This document shows positions 1-7,133 of a stretch of 19,356 nucleotides of DNA, piece by piece. Every line of letters starts with the position of its first letter. Within the stretch, counting starts at the first letter, position 1. Position numbers and translations under genes: made by a program. The notes under the pieces are model-generated. The model ran no database searches. It had not been told where the DNA came from and saw nothing but the letters and a program-made list of their open reading frames with translations. The stretch comes from CAVSWN01 sp046728115 (GTDB taxonomy: Bacteria > Acidobacteriota > Vicinamibacteria > Vicinamibacterales > CAVVIG01), in NCBI GenBank assembly GCA_046728115.1, contig JBKPDW010000418.1:1-19356 (forward strand), given 5' to 3'.

Positions 1-1
1 C

Positions 2-1210
2 ATGTTGATGGGAGCACAGATCGCGCTGGCACTCGTGCTCCTCGTCGCATCGGGTCTGATGATGCGAAGCTTCCAGAACCTGCGATCGCTCGACCCGGGA
101 TTCGACGCCTCGTCCGCGCTGACGTTCAGCATCGGACTACCGGAACGCGACTATCGAACAATGGATGCCGCGATCGCAGCACATCACGCCATCATCGATC
201 GGCTCTCGGCACTTCCCGGCGTCACCGCCGTATCGACGTCGACGTGCCTCCCGCTTGGAGGCGGCTGCTCGGGAAACACGATACGAATCGAAGGACGCGT
301 GTACCCGGAGAACACCACCCCGCCGCTCGCGTTGTTTCGCGCTGTTGCCGGCGGGTACTTTGAAACGATCGGCACGCGCGTGCTGCGGGGCCGCAGCATC
401 ACGCGAGCCGACGTGGAACATCGCGAGCCAGTGGCCGTCATCAACGACGTGATCGCCACGAAATACTTCCCGAACGAGGATCCCATGGGACGTCGTGTCG
501 CATCGAACCTCCCGACCGGCGATCTGACATGGCTCACCGTGGTTGGCGTGGTCGCGAATACACCAGTACGAGCGCTTGGCGAAACCCCGCAAATGCCTCT
601 GCTGTACATACCGATGTCCCTCGGCGTGGCACCGGGTATGCCGGTGACGACGGCGATTGGTCCGAACGTTTCGTTCATGAGCTACATCGTCCGATCAGGA
701 ACAGATCCTCGAGGTTTGCTGTCGTCCATCAGACGTCAGATCGACGGCGTCGATCGCAACCTCGCGATGGCGCAGGTGCGGACGCTGCACGAGATCCTCG
801 ATCGCGCGTCGGCGCAGATGGCCTTCACCATGACTCTGATCGCCATCGCCGCGACGGTGGCTCTTATCCTCGGAGTCGTGGGCATCTATGGCGCCATGTC
901 GTATATCGTCGCGCTGCGAACAGGCGAGATCGGTGTGCGGCTCGCGCTCGGCGCCGAGCCGGGAAATGTCGTGCGGATGATCGTTCGTCAGGGCGGAATC
1001 GTCGGCCTTGTTGGGATCGGCGTCGGGCTTGCGACGGCGTGGGCTGGGGGCCGGCTCATCCAGTCGCTGCTCTACGGCGTGACTCCGCACGATCCGCGGG
1101 TGTTTGCAGCGACCGCCGTAATCCTGCAGGCCGTCACGCTGCTGGCCTGCTGGCTGCCTGCCCGCCGGGCCGCGCGACTGAGCCCCGTGGAAGCCCTTCG
1201 CAGCGAATAG
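2..1210 (+). CDS. ADOP-type ABC transporter permease (MacB/FtsX family), C-terminal part
   Basis: This is the C-terminal 402 residues of a macrolide-exporter/FtsX-type permease that lies in the cytoplasmic membrane. The frame is open to the left edge, and the first visible residues (LMGAQIALALVLLVASGLMM) are a membrane helix that sits mid-protein in ADOP permeases, so the true start is outside the window. A periplasmic MacB-PCD-like domain follows (about residues 30-250). Then come three C-terminal helices (about 275-300, 325-350, 365-388), including the family stretch RTGEIGVRLALGAEPGNVVRM. The protein ends in ARRAARLSPVEALRSE, the usual FtsX-like terminus. The ATPase gene 147 bp downstream on the same strand is the natural partner. 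ADOP proteins are known as duplicated MacB-like permeases abundant in Acidobacteriota; the substrate is unknown. Confidence 0.9.
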   Translation: MLMGAQIALALVLLVASGLMMRSFQNLRSLDPGFDASSALTFSIGLPERDYRTMDAAIAAHHAIIDRLSALPGVTAVSTSTCLPLGGGCSGNTIRIEGRVYPENTTPPLALFRAVAGGYFETIGTRVLRGRSITRADVEHREPVAVINDVIATKYFPNEDPMGRRVASNLPTGDLTWLTVVGVVANTPVRALGETPQMPLLYIPMSLGVAPGMPVTTAIGPNVSFMSYIVRSGTDPRGLLSSIRRQIDGVDRNLAMAQVRTLHEILDRASAQMAFTMTLIAIAATVALILGVVGIYGAMSYIVALRTGEIGVRLALGAEPGNVVRMIVRQGGIVGLVGIGVGLATAWAGGRLIQSLLYGVTPHDPRVFAATAVILQAVTLLACWLPARRAARLSPVEALRSE

Positions 1211-1326
1211 CATCCACACGTTCTCGTCGCGCGATAGAAGCCTTTTTGGCGAGCGCCACAGGAGCCTCTCAGGCGAGCGCGCCACCATTTTTGTTCCCAC
1301 ATCCGTCTAAGCAATGCATGTGACGG

Positions 1327-1342
1327 CCGGGATTGTTCCCGG
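1327..1342 (+). promoter_or_regulatory. small hairpin just upstream of the ATPase ribosome binding site
   Basis: The arms CCGGGA and TCCCGG (6 bp, 4-nt loop TTGT) end 2-3 nt before the strong Shine-Dalgarno GAGGAGG at 1345-1351, which serves the ATG at 1358. There is no U-tract, so it does not look like an intrinsic terminator. It may insulate or protect the 5' side of the ATPase message; that role is inferred. Confidence 0.3.
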
Positions 1343-1357
1343 GCGAGGAGGAACGTC

Positions 1358-2110
1358 ATGGCGTGGTGGCGGAAGCGCGAGAGTCAGGCCGTTGCCGAGA
1401 AGCCGGAGGCTGAGTCGAGCATGCCCGTGATTCGCCTCGAACACGTCACCAAGACGTACAAGGGGGACGCCGACGAAGAAACCCGGGCGCTCGACGATGT
1501 GACGGTGGACATCGGGCGCGGCGAGTACGTATCGGTGTCCGGGCCGTCAGGATGTGGCAAGACGACGTTTCTGGCAGTTCTGGCGTTGCTCGACACACCG
1601 ACATCCGGTCGCTACTGGCTGAATGGTCGCGCGACCGACCGGCTCACCTCCAGCGAGCGCGCACGTGTCCGAAATCTCGACGTCGGTCTGATCTTCCAGA
1701 GCTTCAATCTGATCGGCGACATGACGGTGTACGAGAACGTCGAGTACCCGCTGACGCTGCGCGGTGTGCCGCCGGCCGATCGCAAGGCACGCGTGGACGC
1801 CGCGCTCGAACGCGTGGGACTGACAGGGCGTGCACGGCAGCGGCCCGGGTCGCTGTCGGGCGGGCATCAGCAGCTCGTCGCCGTGGCGCGCGCGATCACG
1901 GGACGACCCGCGATTCTGCTGGCCGACGAGCCGACCGGCAATCTCGATTCGAAAGCCGGCGAATCGTTGATGCAGATGTTCGCGGAACTGCATGCCGGCG
2001 GTGCGACCGTGTGCCTGGCAACCCACGACCCGCGCTGGGTCACACAGGCGCAGCGACACATCTATCTGTTCGATGGGAGGCTGGTCGATCAGCCCGTGGC
2101 TGACGCTTGA
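1358..2110 (+). CDS. ABC transporter ATP-binding protein, MacB/LolD type
   Basis: A 250-residue stand-alone nucleotide-binding domain that powers a MacB/ADOP permease at the inner face of the membrane. Walker A is GPSGCGKTT (about residues 62-70), the Q-loop is in LIFQSFNLIGDMTVYENV, the signature is LSGGHQQLVAVARA (His replaces the usual Gln of LSGGQ), and Walker B is ILLADEPTGNLDS; the switch His lies in LATHDPR. The start at 1358 is chosen because GAGGAGG stands 6 nt upstream. It adds about 20 charged residues before the core MPVIRLEHV, where a second ATG at 1421 could also serve. It lies downstream of the permease ending at 1210 and converges on the second permease, whose stop is only 39 bp away. 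Length and motifs are typical of the family. Confidence 0.92.
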   Translation: MAWWRKRESQAVAEKPEAESSMPVIRLEHVTKTYKGDADEETRALDDVTVDIGRGEYVSVSGPSGCGKTTFLAVLALLDTPTSGRYWLNGRATDRLTSSERARVRNLDVGLIFQSFNLIGDMTVYENVEYPLTLRGVPPADRKARVDAALERVGLTGRARQRPGSLSGGHQQLVAVARAITGRPAILLADEPTGNLDSKAGESLMQMFAELHAGGATVCLATHDPRWVTQAQRHIYLFDGRLVDQPVADA

Positions 2111-2149
2111 ATTCGGGACTCGCCGGCGTTGCCCTCGGCGGCAGACAGC

Positions 2150-4543
2150 TCATTCCCCCCGCAGCGCATCCGCCGGCGGAACACTGCTCGCGCGGTGGGC
2201 AGGAATCGCGCACGCAAGCGCGACAACCGCAAGGAGCACGCCGGACACGATCACGAACGTGACGGGGTCGTGGGGTCTGACCCCATACAGCAGCGACTGC
2301 ATCACTCGGCCCGCTGCTAACGCAATCACGAGACCGATCGCCATACCTGCGATCGCGGGCTTCAGTCCCTGCCAGAGCATCAGACTGACGACGCTGCGCT
2401 GACTCGCGCCGAGCGCCATGCGAACGCCGATCTCACGCGTCCGCTGACTGACGACGAACGCAACCACGCCGTAAATCCCGATCGCCGCGAGCACCACCGC
2501 CAGAACGGCGAACAGGCCCAGCAGGACGACGTAGAAGCGTGGGCGTGCGAGCTGATCGTCGACGAGCTGGTTCATCGTGCCTGGAGAGATGAGCGGCAGA
2601 CGGGAGTCGATCTTTCGAACGACTTCGCGCGCCGCCGTCAACACCTGTGCGGGCGCGAGCGCGCTCTTGACGACATACGTCATGGTGCGCGTCGTGGTCT
2701 GCCGGTGCGGAACGTACAGTTCGGGCTGCGGGTCTGAGGCCAGCATCTGCGACCTGACATCCGACACGACGCCGACGACAACGGCGGGGCCAAATCCTGT
2801 CACGGCGATCGGACGGCCAACAGGATCTTCGCCGGGCCAAATGGCGTCGGCCATGCGGCGGCTGACGATGGCGGCGCCCTGGACGCCCTGGCGGTCGGCC
2901 GGCTGGAACACCCGGCCCGCCACGAGCGGAATCCGCATCGTGTCGAAATACTCGGGATCAACGACCCGAAAGAGAACGTTCGGCGCCTGGCCTGGCGGTA
3001 GTGGCGGGCGATCGCCCCGGGTGACGGTCTGGACATTTTCGCTGGGGCCGAGGGGCAGCCCGGAGATGCGCGCAACCGCGGTGACACCGGGCAACGCCCG
3101 GAGTTGATCGTCGAACTGGTCGTGTACGGCAATCACCTGCGGCGGCGGGTATCGGACAGTCGGCAGCGAGATCGTGAAGACAGTCAGGCCTTCCGGATCG
3201 AAGCCCATACGCGTGTTCTGCAAGGCTGACAGACTTCGCAGCAGCAGTCCGGCGCCAAGCAGCAACACGACGGAGAGTCCCACTTCGGCCACGAGCAGGG
3301 CCGAACGCGTCCACCGCGTTCGGCTGGGGCCGATCGCGCCGCGCTGCCCGAGTGAATGCGCCACCGGCAATCGCGAGAGCTGGAGCGATGGGCCGAGCCC
3401 GAACAGCAGCGTCGTCGCGGCGACGACGGTCAACGCAAAGACGAAAGTCGGAATGTCGAATCCGACGTCGGCGAGGCGCGGCACATTGGACGGGGCGATC
3501 GCCTTCAGGCCATCGATACTCCAGATGGCGAAAAGGAGACCCAACGCGCCTCCTCCGAGCGCGAGGACGAGATTCTCCCCCAGCAGGTACGAGACAAGCC
3601 CGCGCCGGCCGGCGCCAAGGGCCGTTCGCACCGAAAGTTCGTTCTGGCGGGAGGCGCCGCGAACGAGCACCAGGTTTGCGACGTTCGCGCACGCGATGAG
3701 CAGCACGAGCCCGACCGCGGCCAGCAGCACGATCAATGCAAAGCGTACGCTCCCAACCGTCCGATCGTGCAGCGTCTGCACGATGACGGTGGCGTTGAAA
3801 TTCGCTGCCGGGTAGGCGCGCTCCAGCGTGGCGGCGATGGTCGTCATTTCCTGCTGCGCTGCTTGTGCGCTGACGCCATCTGCGAGCCGGCCGATTCCGT
3901 TCAAGAACACACAGCCTCGGCCGCACTGCTGATCGTCGTTGCGGACCGGCATCCACAATCGCGCACCGGACGGGAAGTCGAATCCGGGTGGCGCGACTCC
4001 GACGATCGGCCACGTCACGCCGCTGATCTCCACCGACTGCGAGAGGACGTCGTCTCGTCCGCCGAGGCGGTCCTGCCAGAATCCGTAGCCGACGACGACG
4101 GCGCGCGGACCGCCGGGCAGATCTTCGTTCGCGGTGAACGCGCGTCCACGGACAGGCGCCGCGTCGAACACCGCGAAGAACCCGGGCGTCACGCTGCCGA
4201 TCGGCACGACGTCGGCTTCGCCGCGATTGCCGACGACGGCGCGGCCGCCGGCGTACAGGGCCATCGACGGAATCGTTTTCGACTCGCGCTTCCAGTCGAG
4301 GAAGTTGAGATGAGACGACGAGCCGTTGACCGGTTCTGCAGGCGCGTTCTTCGCCGTTTGACCGATGGCGACGAGGCGATCGGACCGGGCGTACGGCAGG
4401 GGCCGCAGCAGAATGCCGTAGACGACGCTGAAAATCGCCGTCGTGGCGCCCACGCCGAGCGCGAGGGTCAGGATGGCGACAACCGAGAACGTCGGATGCC
4501 GCAGGAGCGTCCGAATCGAGACTTTGAAGTCCATGTGGCGCAT
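2150..4543 (-). CDS. ADOP-type ABC transporter permease (MacB/FtsX family), full length
   Basis: A complete 797-residue permease. It begins with the hallmark ADOP N-terminus (VSIRTLLRHPTFSVVAILTL, then ALGVGATTAIFSVV), a membrane helix with the conserved G-N/T-AIFS motif. A first MacB-PCD periplasmic domain and FtsX block follow (helices near residues 265-290, 320-345, 365-390). A second copy starts after about residue 415 (LLVAEVGLSVVLLLGAGLLL) and ends with QRTREIGVRMALGAS, more helices and ASSVPPADALRGE. The duplication of the permease unit in one chain is the ADOP signature. No ATPase gene lies next to it on its own strand. It starts 16 bp after the stop of the SufR-like regulator gene, so the two are probably co-transcribed. 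No strong ribosome binding site is visible at 4543; a second ATG lies three codons inside. Its cargo cannot be told from sequence. Confidence 0.93.
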   Translation of the reverse strand: MRHMDFKVSIRTLLRHPTFSVVAILTLALGVGATTAIFSVVYGILLRPLPYARSDRLVAIGQTAKNAPAEPVNGSSSHLNFLDWKRESKTIPSMALYAGGRAVVGNRGEADVVPIGSVTPGFFAVFDAAPVRGRAFTANEDLPGGPRAVVVGYGFWQDRLGGRDDVLSQSVEISGVTWPIVGVAPPGFDFPSGARLWMPVRNDDQQCGRGCVFLNGIGRLADGVSAQAAQQEMTTIAATLERAYPAANFNATVIVQTLHDRTVGSVRFALIVLLAAVGLVLLIACANVANLVLVRGASRQNELSVRTALGAGRRGLVSYLLGENLVLALGGGALGLLFAIWSIDGLKAIAPSNVPRLADVGFDIPTFVFALTVVAATTLLFGLGPSLQLSRLPVAHSLGQRGAIGPSRTRWTRSALLVAEVGLSVVLLLGAGLLLRSLSALQNTRMGFDPEGLTVFTISLPTVRYPPPQVIAVHDQFDDQLRALPGVTAVARISGLPLGPSENVQTVTRGDRPPLPPGQAPNVLFRVVDPEYFDTMRIPLVAGRVFQPADRQGVQGAAIVSRRMADAIWPGEDPVGRPIAVTGFGPAVVVGVVSDVRSQMLASDPQPELYVPHRQTTTRTMTYVVKSALAPAQVLTAAREVVRKIDSRLPLISPGTMNQLVDDQLARPRFYVVLLGLFAVLAVVLAAIGIYGVVAFVVSQRTREIGVRMALGASQRSVVSLMLWQGLKPAIAGMAIGLVIALAAGRVMQSLLYGVRPHDPVTFVIVSGVLLAVVALACAIPAHRASSVPPADALRGE

Positions 4544-4559
4544 TTGTTCGGCAACGGCT

Positions 4560-5213
4560 CTACCGGTTCTTCGTTACACGATATACGCATCGGCGATCGC
4601 CCGACACGATGTGTTCGGCGCGCTCGATCGCGACGTCCGTTCCCAGAACGGCGCGAAACAGATCGAGCTCGGCCGTGCAGAAGCCCTGGCACACCGTCGC
4701 GGCGGCACAGATCGGGCAGTGATTCTCGATGAAGAGGAACGCCCCATGGCGGTCGGGCCGGACTTCCGCCATGTAGCCTTCCTCCGTGCGCACGCGAGCC
4801 AGTTGCTGCAGCCGCTCTTTCAGCGGCGCCGAGGGGGCGATGCGGCGCGCATACTCGGCCCGCTGCTGCGCTTCGCGGGATTCGAGCACGCGCTGCAGCC
4901 CCTTGGGCCCGAACGTGCTCCCCACGGCGTTGATCAGCGCGACGTTCAGTTCCGCATACGCATCCGGGAACAGTCGATCGGCCTGCCGGGTGAGACGCCA
5001 GTGCTTGGCCGGCCGTCCAATCGGCACGGGCTGCTCGTCTGCCGTCACGAGCTTTTCCTGCTGGAGCGCGTAGAGGTGCTGCCGCACGGCCATCGGCGTC
5101 AGGCGCAGCCGCCGCGCCAGCTGCGCCGAGTCCATGGCGCCTTCGGTTTTGAGGAGCTTCACGATGGCGCGCCGCGTCGAACGCCTGGCGGGTGACGGGG
5201 ATCGCTCCGGCAT
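4560..5213 (-). CDS. HTH transcriptional regulator with C-terminal Cys cluster (SufR/COG2345-like)
   Basis: A 217-residue cytoplasmic DNA-binding protein. Residues 11-75 form a winged helix-turn-helix (TRRAIVKLLKTEGAMDSAQL, then LTPMAVRQHLYALQ and a wing with GRPAKHWRLT) of the ArsR/DeoR-like type. The C-terminal half carries ENHCPICAAATVCQGFC with Cys166, 169, 175 and 179, plus Cys209. In SufR and its relatives the corresponding cysteines hold an iron-sulfur cluster; Cys166-X12-Cys179 keeps that spacing, while the third SufR cysteine position seems not to be Cys here. It is divergent from the SDR gene and upstream of the permease at 2150-4543. A purine-rich AGAGGAG abuts the ATG directly, too close for a normal Shine-Dalgarno, and the predicted -10 box ends 7 nt before the ATG, so the mRNA may be leaderless. 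Redox or iron-sulfur sensing is inferred. Confidence 0.85.
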   Translation of the reverse strand: MPERSPSPARRSTRRAIVKLLKTEGAMDSAQLARRLRLTPMAVRQHLYALQQEKLVTADEQPVPIGRPAKHWRLTRQADRLFPDAYAELNVALINAVGSTFGPKGLQRVLESREAQQRAEYARRIAPSAPLKERLQQLARVRTEEGYMAEVRPDRHGAFLFIENHCPICAAATVCQGFCTAELDLFRAVLGTDVAIERAEHIVSGDRRCVYRVTKNR

Positions 5214-5220
5214 CTCCTCT

Positions 5221-5249
5221 TTTCTAAAGTATTTTGTTTACAAAGTCAA
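5221..5249 (-). promoter_or_regulatory. predicted sigma70-type promoter of the regulator gene
   Basis: On the minus strand, TTGACT (5249-5244) and TAGAAA (5226-5221) are separated by 17 bp. The predicted transcription start falls at or next to the ATG at 5213, suggesting a leaderless message. Called from consensus match only. Confidence 0.45.
5233..5244. promoter_or_regulatory. candidate operator palindrome in the divergent promoter region
   Basis: TTTGT-TT-ACAAA is a 5+5 bp inverted repeat. It fills part of the -35/-10 spacer of the minus-strand regulator promoter and overlaps the -35 box of the plus-strand SDR promoter. This is the place expected for an operator through which the regulator represses itself and the divergent operon. 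It is AT-rich in a GC-rich neighbourhood. Binding by the neighbouring regulator is inferred. Confidence 0.45.
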
Positions 5250-5265
5250 CGCGCGAGGCTAGACT
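5237..5265 (+). promoter_or_regulatory. predicted promoter of the SDR-QueA-like operon
   Basis: TTTACA (5237-5242, 5/6 to the -35 consensus) and TAGACT (5260-5265, 4/6 to the -10 consensus) are 17 bp apart. The predicted transcription start near 5272 would leave a leader of about a dozen bases with a weak AGGTAAAG before the ATG at 5285. Confidence 0.4.
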
Positions 5266-5284
5266 GCAGACTAGGTAAAGAAAT

Positions 5285-5998
5285 ATGTTTATAAACTCAT
5301 CAGTGTTGAACGGCGCGCGGATCGCGATCACGGGAGGCACGTCGGGGCTGGGGCTGGCGCTCGTCGACGAGCTGACTCGCCGAGGCGCGCAGGTGGCCTT
5401 CGTCGCGCGGGGCCGCGATCGCGTCGAACGCGTCGCCCGCGCGTACGCCCGGACGCACGGCATCGTCGGCGACATCTCGGTCAAGGAGGACATTCATCCC
5501 ATCGCAATTCAAATCGTCGGCGAGCTGGGCGGGCTCGACGTGCTGGTGAACAACGCTTCGGATATCGGGCCGGCGCCACTCAAGCTGCTCGCCGACACGG
5601 ACTGCGAGGAGTTGGAACGGGCGTTCGCCACCAACGTGCTGGGCCCGTTCCGTCTGACGAAAGCGTTGCTGGGCGCGCTCTCCGCATCGGCGCGCGAGCG
5701 TGGCGGCGCCGTGGTGCTCAATGTTTCGAGCGACGCCGCCGTCAACGCGTATCCGTCCTGGGGCGCGTACGGCGCGAGCAAGGCGGCGCTCCGTCACCTG
5801 AGCGCCATATGGAACGCCGAGCTCGAGGCTGACGGCGTGCGCTTCCTGTCGGTGGATCCGGGCGACATAGACACGCCGCTTCATGCCCTTGCGGTTCCTG
5901 ATGCCGATCCGACGACGCTGAAACGGCCCGAGACGGCCGCGCGCGAGCTGGCCGATGCCATCGCCGCAGCCTTGCCCTCCGAGAGCCGGGTGTCATGA
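5285..5998 (+). CDS. short-chain dehydrogenase/reductase (SDR) family oxidoreductase
   Basis: A 237-residue classical SDR, expected to be a soluble NAD(P)-dependent oxidoreductase. The cofactor motif TGGTSGLG is at residues 16-23 and VNNAS, the NNAG-like structural motif, at about 88-92. The catalytic Ser region is LNVSSD (about 145-150) and the catalytic YxxxK is Y162-GAS-K166. VDPGDIDTPL near residue 200 is the usual PG motif after the active site. Cofactor preference is not clear from the sequence: ARGRDRV follows beta-strand 2, where basic residues often favour NADP(H). The start at 5285 has only a weak AGG 9 nt upstream, but no later Met precedes the Rossmann motif. Its stop overlaps the next gene's start (ATGA, 5995-5998), so translation is probably coupled. 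The substrate is unknown. Confidence 0.9.
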   Translation: MFINSSVLNGARIAITGGTSGLGLALVDELTRRGAQVAFVARGRDRVERVARAYARTHGIVGDISVKEDIHPIAIQIVGELGGLDVLVNNASDIGPAPLKLLADTDCEELERAFATNVLGPFRLTKALLGALSASARERGGAVVLNVSSDAAVNAYPSWGAYGASKAALRHLSAIWNAELEADGVRFLSVDPGDIDTPLHALAVPDADPTTLKRPETAARELADAIAAALPSESRVS

Positions 5999-7095
5999 TT
6001 CTCCCGGCGGATCGGCCGATTCACCATCCCGCGGACGCGAAGCTCCTGATCGCTGCCGCGAGCGGAGCGATCCGTGATGTGCCTCGAACGACGCTGCTGG
6101 ACGTACTTCGCTCGGGAGATCTGGTCGTGGCCAACGACGCGGCGACGCTGCCGGCAAGTCTGCAGGGCGAGCATCTGCCGAGCGGCCGCGGCATCGAAGT
6201 ACGGCTCGCAGGCCGCCGATCGCTGGCAAGAGCCGACGTGAAGGAGTTCGCCGCCATCGTGTTCGGCGAGGGCGACTTCCACACCCGAACAGAGGATCGC
6301 CCCCGTCCGCCTCTTCTGACGCCTGGCGATCGCCTGCGCTTGGGTCCGCTGTCCGCACGCGTGTTGACGATGCTCGGTCACCCGCGCCTGGCCTGGCTTC
6401 GCTTCGACGGCACGCCCGACGCGATCTGGGCCGGCCTGGCGCGGCACGGACGGCCGATTCAATACGCGCACGTAGCCGAGCCGCTCGCGCTCTGGGACGT
6501 GTGGACGTCCATTGCCGGGCCGCCGGTTGCCTTCGAGCCGCCGTCCGCCGGGTTTGCACTGGACTGGCGGATGTTGACAGCCATGAGAGCGCGAGGAATC
6601 GGATTTGCGACGCTCACGCATGCCGCAGGAATCTCGTCGACTGGCGACGAAGCGCTCGACGCCCGCTTGCCGTTCGACGAGCCGTATCACATTCCCGCAA
6701 CAACCGCTGGCGCGATCGAACACGCGCGGCGCGAAGGTGGTCGCATCGTTGCCGTCGGCACGACGGTCGTTCGCGCGTTCGAGCACGCCGCCAATCGTCA
6801 CGGTCGCATCCGTGCGGGTTCAGGGCTGGCGGATCAGCGTATCGGTCCGACGACTCCGCTGCGCGTCGTCAATGCGATCCTGACTGGCGTTCACGAGCCC
6901 GGGACGAGCCATTTTCAGCTGCTGCGTGCCTTTGCGGACGACGCCACGCTCGATCGGATGCGAAGCGAAATGATCGCGCACAACTACCGGACGCACGAGT
7001 TCGGCGATTCAGTGTTCCTCGAGACGCACGAGCTGCCGTCGCACGTGCCGTGGTCCACGGATGCGACAGCCACTGATCGAATCGCCGCGTCTTGA
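5995..7095 (+). CDS. divergent QueA-like S-adenosylmethionine:tRNA ribosyltransferase-isomerase family protein
   Basis: A 366-residue protein recognisable as the QueA family, whose known member transfers and isomerises the ribosyl part of SAM onto 7-aminomethyl-7-deazaguanine in tRNA (queuosine pathway). Family blocks in order: GDLVVANDAATLPASLQGEH (41-60; compare GDLLVFNNTRVIPARL), SAGFALD (184-190; compare TAGLHFD), VGTTVVRAFE (254-263; compare VGTTSVRSLE), VVNAILTGVHEPGTSHFQLL (291-310; compare [20 protein letters not shown]) and YRTHEFGDSVF (331-341). Key departures: the TAGLHF histidine is lost, and the canonical HxGxGTFxPV block is replaced by THAAGISSTGDE (208-219). It may therefore be a paralogue with altered chemistry or target. 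It is translationally coupled to the SDR upstream. No tgt, queG or other queuosine gene is in the window. Confidence 0.82.
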   Translation: MILPADRPIHHPADAKLLIAAASGAIRDVPRTTLLDVLRSGDLVVANDAATLPASLQGEHLPSGRGIEVRLAGRRSLARADVKEFAAIVFGEGDFHTRTEDRPRPPLLTPGDRLRLGPLSARVLTMLGHPRLAWLRFDGTPDAIWAGLARHGRPIQYAHVAEPLALWDVWTSIAGPPVAFEPPSAGFALDWRMLTAMRARGIGFATLTHAAGISSTGDEALDARLPFDEPYHIPATTAGAIEHARREGGRIVAVGTTVVRAFEHAANRHGRIRAGSGLADQRIGPTTPLRVVNAILTGVHEPGTSHFQLLRAFADDATLDRMRSEMIAHNYRTHEFGDSVFLETHELPSHVPWSTDATATDRIAAS

Positions 7096-7133
7096 CCGGC
7101 GCCAGGAAGCCGGCATGGGCGGCGGACACGGGT

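Noticed and set aside
1211..1357. Intrinsic terminator between the first permease and the ATPase
   Set aside because: The hairpin at 1327-1342 has no U-tract and precedes a strong ribosome binding site; the T-runs at 1240-1295 lack a stable GC stem before them.
3356..4732. 458-codon open frame on the plus strand
   Set aside because: It lies antisense to the clear ADOP permease and regulator; its sequence is Arg/Asp/Glu-rich and low in hydrophobics, with no family features, as expected for a shadow in GC-rich DNA.
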